DNA from: Scleromatobacter sp038243995
GTDB taxonomy: Bacteria; Pseudomonadota; Gammaproteobacteria; Burkholderiales; Burkholderiaceae_C
DNA: 64,000 nt
Direction: 5' to 3'
Assembly: GCA_038243995.1 (NCBI GenBank)
Contig: JBBRTV010000020.1
Span: forward strand, 1 to 64,000
Made by a program: the position numbers and the translations under genes
Notes under the pieces: model-generated
What the model was told of the DNA's origin: nothing
Seen by the model: only the letters and a program-made list of their open reading frames with translations
The model's database searches: none
Part shown: piece by piece, positions 1 to 8,716 of the stretch
Position numbering within the stretch: the stretch's first letter is position 1
How the letters are laid out: each line of letters opens with the position of its first letter

Positions 1-1203
1 CACGGCTCGTACCGTCACGTGGTCGAACTGCTGCGCGACCTGTTCGGGTTGTCGGTGGGTGTGACCACGGTCCACGACTGGATGGTTGAGGCCGCGCAGC
101 AGGCAGCCACCCTCAACCAAGCGCAGGATCTGTCGGACGTACGGGTCGGCCTGCACGATGAGATCTTCCAGGGCGCACGACCCGTGCTCGCGGGTGTCGA
201 TGCGGCCTCGACCTATTGCTATTTGCTGCAGGGCGTCGAACACCGCGACGCCGATACCTGGGGCGTGCACCTGCTCGACGCCGCCGCCCAGGGGCTCGAT
301 CCGGACTACACCATCGCCGATGCGGGCTCCGGACTTCGTGCGGGCCAGGCCGCCGCCTGGGACGACAAGCCTTGCCACGGCGACGTCTTCCACATCCGCC
401 AGCAGTGCGAGGCGGTGGCCAACGTGCTCGCGCGCCTGGCCAAGGGCAGCGCCTCGCGGCGCGCGGCCCTCGAGATCGAGATGGCGCAGGCACAGCGTGA
501 CGGCGACGGCCGCCCGCTGTCGGCCGCCTTGGGCCGAGCCCGACAGACCGAAGCCAAGGCCCGCGAGCTCGCACGCGATGTCAAGACGCTGGTCGGCTGG
601 CTCGGCCACGACGTGTTGTCGCTGGCCGGGCCCGCACTGCACGAACGCCGCGAGATGTTTGACTTCGTCGTCGAGCAGCTGCGACTGCGCGAGCATTTGG
701 CCGCGTCCCGGATCCGGCCGCTGCGCCTGGCACTGGCCAGGCAGCGCGACGCCGTGCTGGGCTTTGCCGGTGTCCTCGACGACAAGCTCGCCGCGCTGGC
801 CCGGCGCCGCAACGTCTCGCTGTACTGGGTGCGCCAGATCTGCCGGCTGCAGCGCAAGAAGCCGAGCTCGCACGCGTACTGGACGCGCTGGAATGACCTC
901 TATGGCCGGCTCGGCCCCCGCTTCCTCAGTGTTGTGGCCGAGGTACGCCAGACCATGGAGGACACGCCGCGCGCGAGCTCGCTGGTGGAGAACTTGAACT
1001 CGCGGCTGCGCAAGTACTTCTTCCTGCGCCGCCACCTGAGCGAAGGCTACCTCAGCCTGCTGCAGTTCTTTCTGAACCACCGCACCTTCCTGCGCAGCCG
1101 TCGCGCCCACCGTGTCGGCAAGAGCCCGACCGAGTTGCTGACCGGCCGGCCTCACGCGCATTGGCTTGAACTGCTTGGCTTCCAGCGCCTCGTGCCGGCC
1201 TGA
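1..1203 (+). CDS. DDE-type transposase, 5' end cut by window edge
   Basis: The reading frame is open from base 1, so the N-terminus lies outside the window; the first in-frame start is a GTG at 19, giving 394 residues. The visible part begins in a helix-turn-helix-like stretch (FGLSVGVTTVHDW). A DDE-type catalytic set can be proposed from motif context: Asp61 in LAGVDAAS, Asp101 in IADAGSGL and Glu324 in SSLVENLNSRLR, counted from the GTG. The last motif is typical of the third acidic residue in several IS families. The C-terminus (KSPTELLTG) is the usual end of such transposases. The IS family and terminal inverted repeats cannot be assigned because the left end is missing. The gene looks intact and borders a patch with fewer recognisable genes. 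Transposase identity is fairly sure, family is not. Confidence 0.8.
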   Translation, partial: HGSYRHVVELLRDLFGLSVGVTTVHDWMVEAAQQAATLNQAQDLSDVRVGLHDEIFQGARPVLAGVDAASTYCYLLQGVEHRDADTWGVHLLDAAAQGLDPDYTIADAGSGLRAGQAAAWDDKPCHGDVFHIRQQCEAVANVLARLAKGSASRRAALEIEMAQAQRDGDGRPLSAALGRARQTEAKARELARDVKTLVGWLGHDVLSLAGPALHERREMFDFVVEQLRLREHLAASRIRPLRLALARQRDAVLGFAGVLDDKLAALARRRNVSLYWVRQICRLQRKKPSSHAYWTRWNDLYGRLGPRFLSVVAEVRQTMEDTPRASSLVENLNSRLRKYFFLRRHLSEGYLSLLQFFLNHRTFLRSRRAHRVGKSPTELLTGRPHAHWLELLGFQRLVPA

Positions 1204-1424
1204 CGTCGAGCCTCGGCAAGGGCGCGCTCGGCCCCTGCCTCTAACCGCCATATCCAGCTGAAAGACTGCTCCGACGCGGTCGGATCGCGCTCGCCTGTGC
1301 TACCCAAAAGCACGGCATTCCGAACCACGCCCGCCAAGGTTGCCAACACATGATGTTTTGGGCTCTCTTGCCTTGACTGTGCCGCGAGCCTTGTCCGTTT
1401 GGCGCGAGACGCCCGAAGTGGACA

Positions 1425-2507
1425 TCAGAAACAGCCTTGTTTCTCGCACAAAATGTAAGCCTGATCATTGTCGTCCAACGCGAGCACGTGGCCCTTGTCG
1501 TTGATGGCATAGGCATGCACGAACAGCGGGTGGACACCCACAACCACCGCGTTCAAGTCGCGCATATTGGCCCCGTTGTTGCCGGTGATGAAGGCGTGCG
1601 TGCTGCCGTCAGCCACCTGCGAATCGCCGACCACGTTGCCGTCCTGGTTGACACCGTAGCCGGTGGCCGTGCCGCCCAATGTGCCGATGTCCCGCATGTC
1701 AGCCCCGTCGGCGCCGGTGATGAAGGCATGGACAACACTCGACCCCAAAAACAAATCGCCGACGACGACGCCCGCATCGTTCACGCCGCGGCCGATGGTC
1801 TGGAGCGCCCCGGCCAGCGTCTGGATGTCTCGCATGGCGCCGCCATTCGCGGCCGTCAAGACCGCGTGATAGACGGAGTTCGTGGTGGGGCCAATTTGCG
1901 AAGCGCCCGCCACTTGACCGGCAGTGTTGATCCCGAATGCGAAAACCGACAGGTTGGTGGCACCCGTCAGCGTCCCCAGATCGCGCAATTGCTTGCCGTT
2001 CGCCGCGGTGACGAAGCCGTGGTAGCCAAGCGCCGACGGCACGGTGGCGAGGCCGGTCAACTTGCCCGAGGCGTTGATGCCATACGCGTACGCGACCGTG
2101 CCACCGGGGAGCGTTCCCAAGTCGGTGATGCCCACGCCGTTCTTGCCGGTGATCGTAACGTGCGAAGTTATCGCGCCGTTCTGAAGATAGAGAGCCTGCC
2201 CTCCGACCTGGTTCCTGGCATTGACGACGTTGGGGCTCTCGCTCGCGCTTCCGGGCACGGTGGCCAGCCGGATCGTCGCACCATGGGGGCCAACGAGCAG
2301 TGGTCCCGAAGCGTCCACTGCGGTCATGTAGTCTTTCGCACTGAGCCCCAGGCCCGTGGACGTCGCGCTGGCGTCCACGACGTATGGGTACAGCTGCGAG
2401 ATCTTGACGGCACGCGCAGGCCCGCCAACCAGCGCCATCACGGCAGACAAGGCAAGACACAAGGGAATGCGCACGATGGACTCCACGCAGGTGATGAAGA
2501 ATTGCAA
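1425..2507 (-). CDS. Exported HAF-repeat protein
   Basis: About 360 residues with an N-terminal signal peptide (hydrophobic stretch ending in GGPARA, likely cleavage site) followed by four or five degenerate repeats of roughly 50 residues. Each has the pattern DLGTL-GG, then GIN or GVN, then GxVxG, then HAFIT (for example DIGTLGGTATGYGVNQDGNVVGDS). This is the HAF repeat found in extracellular proteins of proteobacteria; its molecular function is not known. Many HAF proteins end in a PEP-CTERM sorting signal, but this one ends in CEKQGCF without one. The track start is a TTG without a clear ribosome site; a GTG at residue 13 (VRIPLCLALS) would give a more compact signal peptide. It lies between the transposase and a gene-poor stretch, so it may be accessory. 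Confidence 0.6.
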   Translation of the reverse strand: MQFFITCVESIVRIPLCLALSAVMALVGGPARAVKISQLYPYVVDASATSTGLGLSAKDYMTAVDASGPLLVGPHGATIRLATVPGSASESPNVVNARNQVGGQALYLQNGAITSHVTITGKNGVGITDLGTLPGGTVAYAYGINASGKLTGLATVPSALGYHGFVTAANGKQLRDLGTLTGATNLSVFAFGINTAGQVAGASQIGPTTNSVYHAVLTAANGGAMRDIQTLAGALQTIGRGVNDAGVVVGDLFLGSSVVHAFITGADGADMRDIGTLGGTATGYGVNQDGNVVGDSQVADGSTHAFITGNNGANMRDLNAVVVGVHPLFVHAYAINDKGHVLALDDNDQAYILCEKQGCF

Positions 2508-2920
2508 GCAATGACCCGAAGCGGCCCGCCTGTCGCTTGTGACGCTAGACGAACGCGATCGGCGCCAATTGAATGGCTTGTCAGCGTGACTGTCAAGTCG
2601 GCAACGCGGTAACGCGAGACCCAGGTTCCCGGGCTTCCGCTCGTCATCTTGCGCAAGCCGAGCCAGCAGCCCTGCACGAGCTTCATGTAGTAAGGTTCAC
2701 CCTTGGTCACAAGCTTGTCGCGACCCGAAACGGTGGTCAGGTTGGTCGTTCGTCTTCCCTTTTGAAAGCTGCGTCCCGTGACATGCCTCGATATTCCGAA
2801 TCCACTGCAAACCCCGCCCTGCGAAGGCAGGGGTTGCACATTCGAACCGGGCCGGGCGCAGCACGATGCACAGGCCGCGCCACTTCCCGAAGGTCCTGTC
2901 GTGTCGTATCCATATCGTCG
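2508..2920. other. Gene-poor interval upstream of rlpA
   Basis: About 410 bases with no convincing gene. The upstream extension of the rlpA frame reads through much of it, but its composition is not protein-like and the rlpA signal sequence starts later. A short perfect hairpin (CCCTGC, loop GAAG, GCAGGG) lies near 2817-2832. A TTCGAA motif next to it superficially resembles a tRNA T-loop, but no cloverleaf can be built. Base composition is less GC-rich than in the neighbouring genes, in keeping with the mobile-element edge to the left. Confidence 0.4.
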
Positions 2921-4357
2921 ATGACCAGCTTGTCGACGCCCCTCGCGCAGCAGCGGCTTCATCGCCCAGCCGCACGGCCGCCCCGGCGTCGGGGTTCCGC
3001 CCTGGCGCCGCGACCAGCGGTGGCGCCCGCGCACCGCTTGTCACGTGCCGTCGTGGCCTCGCTGCTCGTCGCCCTGCTCGCGGCCTGCGGCACGACGCAG
3101 CACCGCGAACCCGGCAACGTCTCGCACCTGCCGCCGGGCAATTCGCAGCGCGACGGCCCGGAAGCCAGTCCGCCGGCCAACCTCGACGCGGTACCCGACG
3201 CCGTACCGCAGATCGAGCCGCTGCGCATCGGCGGACCGAACAAGCCCTACGAGATCGACGGCCACACCTACGTCCCGCTGACCGACGACCGCGCTGTCGC
3301 CGAGAAAGGGCTGGCTTCCTGGTACGGCAAGAAGTTCCACGGCCGCCGTACCGCAAGCGGCGAGGCCTACAACATGTACGCGATGACGGCCGCGCACAAG
3401 ACGCTGCCCATCCCGAGCTACGCGCGCGTGCGCAACCCGGCCAACGGCCGTGAGATCGTGGTGCGAGTCAACGACCGCGGCCCGTTTTCGCCGGGTCGCG
3501 TCATCGACCTGTCGTACACCGCGGCGTTGAAGCTGGGGGTGCTCGGCGGCGTGACGGCGGTCGAAATCGAGCGCATCACCGAGGACGACATCCGCACCGG
3601 TGCCGCATTCCGGCACGGCCCGAACTATGCGTCGGCAACGGCGGCGTCCGGCCGTCCGACGACGGTCGCGATCGGCGACGTCGACCGCGGTTCGATCAGC
3701 CCGTTGAGCAATGCCGGGAACCCGGGTGCGAGCACGGTCCGCACGCCGTCGGCGCGGGCACGCAACCGGGCTCTCGCACAGGCCGGCGACAGGTCGAGCG
3801 CCGCGGCGACGCCGCAGTTGCTGCCGCCGACGAGCAGCGATGTGTTGGGGCGCGGCGCGGGCACGCTCGCGGGCGTCGACCTGGGTGCCGCGGCCGCCTC
3901 GGACGTCGCTTCGGTGGCTGAAAGCCCGAGCGCTCCGGTCGCGACCGCGTCGGCGCCGGCCGGCGTGGTGCTGCCACCTCCTGCCGCGCCACCCGCGGGG
4001 GCCAGTTCCGAAGCGCTCCCGGCCTCCGGCGTGACGGGCGCCGCCCCCGCGTCGTCGGGTTCGACGGCGCCGCCACGCGCGCAGGCGCGCGACGAGCACG
4101 GGCGGGCAGAGACCCCCGCCGGGACGGGCTTCTGGATCCAGCTCGGGGCGTACAAGGAACGCAGCGGCGCGCTCGAATTCCAGCATCGGCTGGTCGACGA
4201 GCAGCCCTGGCTCGCGCCGCTGCTCGCGGTGTTCAGCGATCGCGGCCTGAACAAGCTCCAGGCCGGTCCGTACAGCTCGCGCGAAGACGCGAAGAGCGCG
4301 GCCGAGCACATCCGCGTCGCCCTCCAGCTGGTTCCGACGATCGTCGAAAAACGCTGA
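2921..4357 (+). CDS. rlpA: RlpA septal-ring lytic transglycosylase with SPOR domain
   Basis: Outer-membrane lipoprotein of the RlpA family, which cleaves naked (peptide-free) glycan strands at the division septum. The chosen ATG gives 478 residues with a lipobox LLAAC (Cys56). The n-region would be unusually long, so a downstream TTG (LSRAVVASLL) is a possible true start. The double-psi beta-barrel catalytic domain follows (GLASWYGKKFHGRRTASGE, then VRVNDRGPF with the conserved Asp, then DLSYTAALKLG). After an Ala/Ser/Pro-rich linker of about 180 residues comes a C-terminal SPOR domain (GFWIQLGAYKERSGA to LQAGPYSS) that binds septal peptidoglycan. Most of the frame upstream of 2921 looks non-coding. 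Family assignment is firm; the start is provisional. Confidence 0.88.
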   Translation: MTSLSTPLAQQRLHRPAARPPRRRGSALAPRPAVAPAHRLSRAVVASLLVALLAACGTTQHREPGNVSHLPPGNSQRDGPEASPPANLDAVPDAVPQIEPLRIGGPNKPYEIDGHTYVPLTDDRAVAEKGLASWYGKKFHGRRTASGEAYNMYAMTAAHKTLPIPSYARVRNPANGREIVVRVNDRGPFSPGRVIDLSYTAALKLGVLGGVTAVEIERITEDDIRTGAAFRHGPNYASATAASGRPTTVAIGDVDRGSISPLSNAGNPGASTVRTPSARARNRALAQAGDRSSAAATPQLLPPTSSDVLGRGAGTLAGVDLGAAAASDVASVAESPSAPVATASAPAGVVLPPPAAPPAGASSEALPASGVTGAAPASSGSTAPPRAQARDEHGRAETPAGTGFWIQLGAYKERSGALEFQHRLVDEQPWLAPLLAVFSDRGLNKLQAGPYSSREDAKSAAEHIRVALQLVPTIVEKR

Positions 4358-4464
4358 AGGGATGCCGCGATCGCGGCGTCGCGCGCCCGCGCCACCCGCA
4401 CGCCCGCGCGACGGGCGGGGATCAGCGAAGCGGTGCGCCCGGGCCCGGGCGAGTGCCCACCTGC

Positions 4465-5868
4465 CTATTGATCGTCGTCTTCCACGTGCCCGGGCGCGCC
4501 CGGCTTCGTCTTGGGAACGCGGGCTATGAATTCCGCGGCGTTGTCGTTCACGCCGCTGATGCCGCGCAACGTGATCGGGCGCGGCGGAGGAAACGAGTCG
4601 TCATCGTCCGGCGCTGGTCGCGCCGAGGCGCCGGGCCGCTTCATGCCGGGCTTCTGTGCAGCCTTCGCCGCCGGCGCGCCGGCTTGCGTACCGCCCTTCT
4701 GGGCCGGCTTCGACCCGGGCTTGGCGCCCGCTTTCTGGCCCGGCTCGATGGGGGCCTGCTCACCCGGCTTCACCGCCGCGGCACTCTGGACGCTGGCGTC
4801 GGAACCGGCCTCGCGCGCGCCTTGCGTCGCGGCCGGGCCAGGCCTGCCGGCGCCGATACGGGGCGCCCCGTCTGCCTTTCCGGCGAGGCCGGAACGCTTC
4901 TCGGCGGCTTCGTTGAGCAGGCTGCGGATGCGCGCGGTCTTGACGTCCATGAGCGCGTCGCGACGAGCGAACTGGTCACGGTACCAGTCTATCGAGGTGA
5001 TCAGCTTGCGGTGCAGTTCGTCCAGGCCCTCCGGTTCGACCGCATCGGTCGGATAGCCCAGGAGCGCCATGTCGTCGCGCAGCAAGGTCTTGACCCGCCA
5101 GCTCTCGTACGGATCGAGGAGGATCTTGCCCTCGCGATCGGCGATCGCCGGGTCGGCCGCCTTGAGCGCATCGCGCTTCCAGGTCTCGAACGGCTGGATG
5201 ATGCCGGGTTCGATCGGCGCGGTCGTCGGGTTGGCGAAGCCGGGGCCGACGAACTCGCGCACGCGCCGCAATTGACTTTCGGTGTCGCCGGCGAGATCTT
5301 CCAGGCGCAGGATCAGCAGTTGTCCGGGATGGCGCTCGGCGAAGTCGCGAATGGTTCGCACATGCTGGGACCAGAGCGCGCAGAACGCCTCGATCGGCTT
5401 CCACTCCTCGCCCCAGCCCTTGCCCGACTCGAGCAGCTCGCGCCGCGAGGCGAACGCATGCAGCGGATTGCGCACCATGCAGACGAAGCGCGCCTTGGGG
5501 AACATCTGGTGGATGCGCTCGAGATGCTCGGCATGGCCGGGGGTCTTCTCGATCCACAGGCCCTTGTCGGCAAGCGCCTGGCTGCCGATCTGCTGCCCGA
5601 TGATCTGCAGGAACAGCCCGCGAATCGGCACTTCGTCGCGTGCGAGCAAGGGCTTCAAGGCCATGGGATCGATCTTGAGCAGACCACCCAGCTCGGCGAC
5701 CAGCGCGCGCGCAGCGGCGGGCTTCAACTGCCCGCCGGCCGGTTCATGGTTGCCGAGGAACTCGAAATAATGCGTCTCGGGCAGTGTCGGAATCCCGAGG
5801 TGCTGAGAAACCAATTTCTGGGCCAGCGTGGTGCCGGAACGCGCGAAACCGACGATGAAGATGGGCAT
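4465..5868 (-). CDS. Sulfotransferase-family protein with basic/Pro-rich tail
   Basis: 467 residues. The N-terminus MPIFIVGFARSGTT carries the 5'-phosphosulfate-binding P-loop (RSGTT) of PAPS-dependent sulfotransferases. A 3'-phosphate-binding-like segment follows (VCMVRNPLHAFASRREL), so the fold is clear up to about residue 330. The acceptor substrate cannot be read from sequence. The last 130 residues are low-complexity (Ala, Gly, Lys, Pro, Gln), then an Asp-rich patch (PAPDDDDSFPPP) and a short conserved-looking end. Such tails are unusual for the family and could mediate partner binding or be disordered. The ATG at 5868 was chosen because the P-loop normally sits within the first ten residues; the longer upstream frame is not supported. 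It converges on rlpA with a GC-rich palindromic spacer. Confidence 0.8.
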   Translation of the reverse strand: MPIFIVGFARSGTTLAQKLVSQHLGIPTLPETHYFEFLGNHEPAGGQLKPAAARALVAELGGLLKIDPMALKPLLARDEVPIRGLFLQIIGQQIGSQALADKGLWIEKTPGHAEHLERIHQMFPKARFVCMVRNPLHAFASRRELLESGKGWGEEWKPIEAFCALWSQHVRTIRDFAERHPGQLLILRLEDLAGDTESQLRRVREFVGPGFANPTTAPIEPGIIQPFETWKRDALKAADPAIADREGKILLDPYESWRVKTLLRDDMALLGYPTDAVEPEGLDELHRKLITSIDWYRDQFARRDALMDVKTARIRSLLNEAAEKRSGLAGKADGAPRIGAGRPGPAATQGAREAGSDASVQSAAAVKPGEQAPIEPGQKAGAKPGSKPAQKGGTQAGAPAAKAAQKPGMKRPGASARPAPDDDDSFPPPRPITLRGISGVNDNAAEFIARVPKTKPGAPGHVEDDDQ

Positions 5869-5986
5869 GGGCCGATTGTGCCGGCCCTTGGGCCCATCTG
5901 TCAGTCCGTGCCGGCCGCAGCCCCCGAAATTGACGTCGCCACGAAACAACCCGCGACGACCCGGGCCCCGCAGGCCCGGGCTCTTC

Positions 5987-6235
5987 TCAGTCGTCGAGGC
6001 CTTCGTGGCGCAGGGCAGCTGCGTACAGGTCGGAGGCGAAGCCCGGCGACTGCATCTCGACACTGCGGGCCAGCTCGCGGACTTCGTTGGCTTCGCGCAC
6101 GCGCAGGCTGTTGCGATCCGCGCGACTGGACTGCACGGCGACCGGGCGGGTGAAGAGCGCCGAGACGAGTTGGCGGAGGGCGCCGGTAAAGGCGGGCTGA
6201 CGGCCGTAGGTGCCTGAAGTGAGCGATGCGGACAT
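5987..6235 (-). CDS. Small conserved-type protein of unknown function
   Basis: 82 residues beginning MSASLTSGTYGRQPAF and ending LYAAALRHEGLDD, with a charged helical middle (REANEVRELARSVEMQSPGFASDL). The start is supported by a ribosome site (AAGGGA) nine bases upstream of the ATG. A longer frame reaching 6328 has no such support. No family is recognised and there is no signal peptide or membrane segment. It is transcribed divergently from a LysR regulator and shares the intervening palindrome-rich region, so it is the natural first candidate target of that regulator. It is probably real given the good ribosome site and helical composition. Confidence 0.6.
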   Translation of the reverse strand: MSASLTSGTYGRQPAFTGALRQLVSALFTRPVAVQSSRADRNSLRVREANEVRELARSVEMQSPGFASDLYAAALRHEGLDD

Positions 6236-6314
6236 GATGTGATTCCCTTGCGGTGCGCTTCGACGGAAGCGCGATGTAGACAATGTAAGGGTTTGCCCCA
6301 TGAAAGCCAAATGA

Positions 6315-6350
6315 ATGTTGATCATCAAAGATATGCATAATCAACATATC
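6315..6350. promoter_or_regulatory. Overlapping inverted repeats, candidate LysR operator
   Basis: Two perfect inverted repeats interlock between the small divergent gene and the LysR gene. ATGTTGAT (6315-6322) pairs with ATCAACAT (6340-6347), with a 17-base spacer. GATATG (6330-6335) pairs with CATATC (6345-6350), with a 9-base spacer. The region is markedly AT-rich against its surroundings. LysR-type regulators usually bind such dyads upstream of a divergent target and their own gene. Function is inferred from position and symmetry. Confidence 0.5.
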
Positions 6351-6370
6351 TCGACGATGACCCGAAGACT

Positions 6371-7327
6371 GTGAACTTCCGCACGCTCGACCTGAATCTG
6401 TTGCGTGTTTTCGATGCCGTGATGGCCGAGGGAAGCCTGACGCGCGCTGCGGAACGGCTCGCCATGACACAGCCGGCCGCCAGCCATGCGTTGAAGCGGC
6501 TTCATGTCGCGGTCGGTGAAGACCTGCTTCTGCGCACCGCTTTCGGCATGCGCCCGACCGCGCGCGCCGAGGCGCTCTGGCCGCAGGTGCGGGCCGCGCT
6601 GACCCAGTTGCAGGGCGCGCTGTCGCCGCGCAGCTTCGACCCGAAGACCGACCCGGCGAACTTCAGCGTCGCGATGGCGGACGCCACGGCGGCGATGCTG
6701 CTGCCCCAGCTGATCGCGGCGATCGAGTCCGAGCAGGCGCTCGCGAACCTGCGGGTATTGCCGCTCACGACGCGCGACCCGCGCCGCCTGGTCGAGGACG
6801 GCGACGCCGACCTGGCCGTGGGTTACTTCCCGACGGCGATCGCCTCCATCGTCGCGCAGGGCCAGGACGCGAGCTTGCACCATCGACAGCTCTACGCGAC
6901 CGAGTACGTCTGCGTGATGCGGCGCGAACATCCGCTGGCCAACGAAACCCTGACCCTCGACGCCTTCGTCGCCGCGCATCACCTGCTGGTGAGCTTCTCC
7001 GGCAGGCCGCACGGATTCGTCGACCAGGCCCTGGCGGCGCTCGGGAGGCAGCGCCGCATCGTGTTGACGGTCAATCAGTTTGCGACGGCGGGCAGCGTGG
7101 TCGCGAAGTCCGACCTGCTGACGGTGCTGCCGCGGGAGTTCCTGCCCGCGACGGGCGCCGAGCATCGCCTCGTCTCGAAGCCGTTGCCGCTGTCGCTTGC
7201 GCCGGTGCACGTCGAGATGATGTGGCACCTGCGCAATGACGACGATCCGGCGCACCGCTGGCTGCGCGAGCGGCTGACGGAGGCCGCCGCTCGCAAGCCG
7301 TCGTCGTCGAGGCGCCAGCCCGCCTGA
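6371..7327 (+). CDS. LysR-family transcriptional regulator
   Basis: 318 residues, the usual LysR length. The N-terminal winged helix-turn-helix is clear (LNLLRVFDAVMAEGSLTRAAERLAMTQPAASHALKRL), followed by a two-lobed effector-binding domain. Its start is a GTG at 6371, which matches the canonical N-terminus (NFRTLDLNLL). The effector is not evident. It is divergent from an 82-residue small gene across a palindromic region. The downstream gene (tyrB) is convergent, so it gives no hint of target. Confidence 0.88.
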   Translation: MNFRTLDLNLLRVFDAVMAEGSLTRAAERLAMTQPAASHALKRLHVAVGEDLLLRTAFGMRPTARAEALWPQVRAALTQLQGALSPRSFDPKTDPANFSVAMADATAAMLLPQLIAAIESEQALANLRVLPLTTRDPRRLVEDGDADLAVGYFPTAIASIVAQGQDASLHHRQLYATEYVCVMRREHPLANETLTLDAFVAAHHLLVSFSGRPHGFVDQALAALGRQRRIVLTVNQFATAGSVVAKSDLLTVLPREFLPATGAEHRLVSKPLPLSLAPVHVEMMWHLRNDDDPAHRWLRERLTEAAARKPSSSRRQPA

Positions 7328-7425
7328 CCGGCCTCACCGGGCGCGCGGCGGCTGTCCGTGTGCGCTCGGTGCCGCGAGGCTCGCCGCGCGCAGGAAATCG
7401 GCACCCCACCGTGGGGGCATCGTTC

Positions 7426-8616
7426 TCAGATCACCGCCGCCATCGCCGTCGCCGTCGCCTCGACGTTGCGGGTATTGAGGCCTGCCACGCACATCCGCCC
7501 CGAACGGATCAGGTAGACGGCGAACTCCTCGCGCAGCCGATCGACCTGCGCGGCGGACAGCCCGGTATAGCTGAACATGCCGCGCTGTGTGAGGAAGTAG
7601 TCGAAGTCGCGGCCCGGAACTTTCGCCGCGAGGACGGCATGCAAGGACTTGCGCATCGCCTGGATGCGCTCGCGCATCGCATCGACGTCGCGCACCCAGG
7701 AGGCATGCAGCGCCGGCTCGCCGAGCACGCGCGCGACGACGCCGCCCGCGTGGATGGCCGGGCTCGAGTAATTGCGGCGCACGGTAGCCTTGAGCTGGCC
7801 GAGCGCGAGCGCCGCCTCGGCCGCGGTCGGGCAGGACACGCTCAACGCACCAGCGCGTTCGCCGTACAGGCTCATGCTCTTCGAGAACGAGTTCGCGATG
7901 AAGAACGGCACCTCGGCGGCGGCAAGCGCGCGGACCGCGAAGGCATCTTCCTCGATGCCGTCGCCGTAGCCCTGATAGGCCAGGTCGAGGAATGGCAGCA
8001 GGCGGCGCTCTTTCAGGACGGGCACCAGCGCCTCCCACTGCGACTTCGCCAGGTCGACGCCGGACGGGTTGTGGCAGCAGGCATGCATCAGGACGATGCT
8101 CTTCGGCGGCAGCTTCGAGAGCGCGTCGCGCATCTCGTCGAACCTGAGACCGCCGGTCTGCGCGTCGTAGTAGGGATAGGTGGAGACCTTCAGGCCCGCG
8201 CCGTCGAACATCGAACGGTGGTTGTCCCAGGTCGGATCGCTGACCCAGACCCCCGAGTCGGGGAACCAGCGCTTGATGAAGTCGGCGCCGACCTTCAAGG
8301 CGCTGCTCGAGCCCACGGTCTGCAAGGTGGCCACGCGGCTCGCGGCCAGCGCCGGCGACTGGGCGCCGAACAACAGCGTCTGTACCGCGCGGCGGAAGTC
8401 CGGGTCGCCTTCGATCGGCAGGTAGGGCTTCGCGCCGCCCTTCTCGAGCATCTGCGCCTCGGCCCGGCGCACGCAGTCGAGCACCGGGATGCGACCTTCG
8501 TCATCGAAGTAGATACCGATCGACAAGTTGATCTTGTGCGGACGCGGATCCTTCTGGAACTCCTCGTTCAGCGAGAGGATCGGGTCGCCGGCGAACGGTT
8601 CAATGTGCTCGAACAT
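7426..8616 (-). CDS. tyrB: Aromatic amino acid aminotransferase
   Basis: 396 residues, class I PLP-dependent aminotransferase of the aspartate/aromatic type Ia subgroup (N-terminus MFEHIEPFAGDPILSLNEEF). It transfers the amino group of tyrosine, phenylalanine or aspartate to 2-oxoglutarate in the cytosol, the last step of Tyr/Phe synthesis. Visible hallmarks are the INLSIGIYFDDEG motif, the Asn/Pro substrate-pocket segment (HACCHNPSGVDL) and the PLP lysine motif SFSKSMSLYGERAG. Aspartate and aromatic aminotransferases of this subgroup are hard to separate by motif, so aspC-like activity remains possible. The glutathione peroxidase gene lies just upstream on the same strand. Confidence 0.88.
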   Translation of the reverse strand: MFEHIEPFAGDPILSLNEEFQKDPRPHKINLSIGIYFDDEGRIPVLDCVRRAEAQMLEKGGAKPYLPIEGDPDFRRAVQTLLFGAQSPALAASRVATLQTVGSSSALKVGADFIKRWFPDSGVWVSDPTWDNHRSMFDGAGLKVSTYPYYDAQTGGLRFDEMRDALSKLPPKSIVLMHACCHNPSGVDLAKSQWEALVPVLKERRLLPFLDLAYQGYGDGIEEDAFAVRALAAAEVPFFIANSFSKSMSLYGERAGALSVSCPTAAEAALALGQLKATVRRNYSSPAIHAGGVVARVLGEPALHASWVRDVDAMRERIQAMRKSLHAVLAAKVPGRDFDYFLTQRGMFSYTGLSAAQVDRLREEFAVYLIRSGRMCVAGLNTRNVEATATAMAAVI

Positions 8617-8716
8617 GGAAGCAAACTCGGTTGGAGCCTTGCGGCGGGTCGGCCAGTGGCCGCTCCGATTATCGACGACCGACCCCTGTGGACCGCCTCC
8701 CGCCGCCGCCGCGTGA

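Noticed and set aside
2800..2880. Possible tRNA T-loop (TTCGAA context) on the minus strand
   Set aside because: No acceptor, D or anticodon stem can be formed around it; the T-stem itself does not pair.
2573..2920. Upstream extension of rlpA as true N-terminus
   Set aside because: The extra residues are not protein-like and would put about 170 residues before the lipobox.
4358..4464. GC palindromes CCGCGATCGCGG and CGCCCGGGCCCGGGCG between rlpA and the sulfotransferase gene as terminators
   Set aside because: No U-rich tail follows on either strand and palindromic GC words are common in this base composition.
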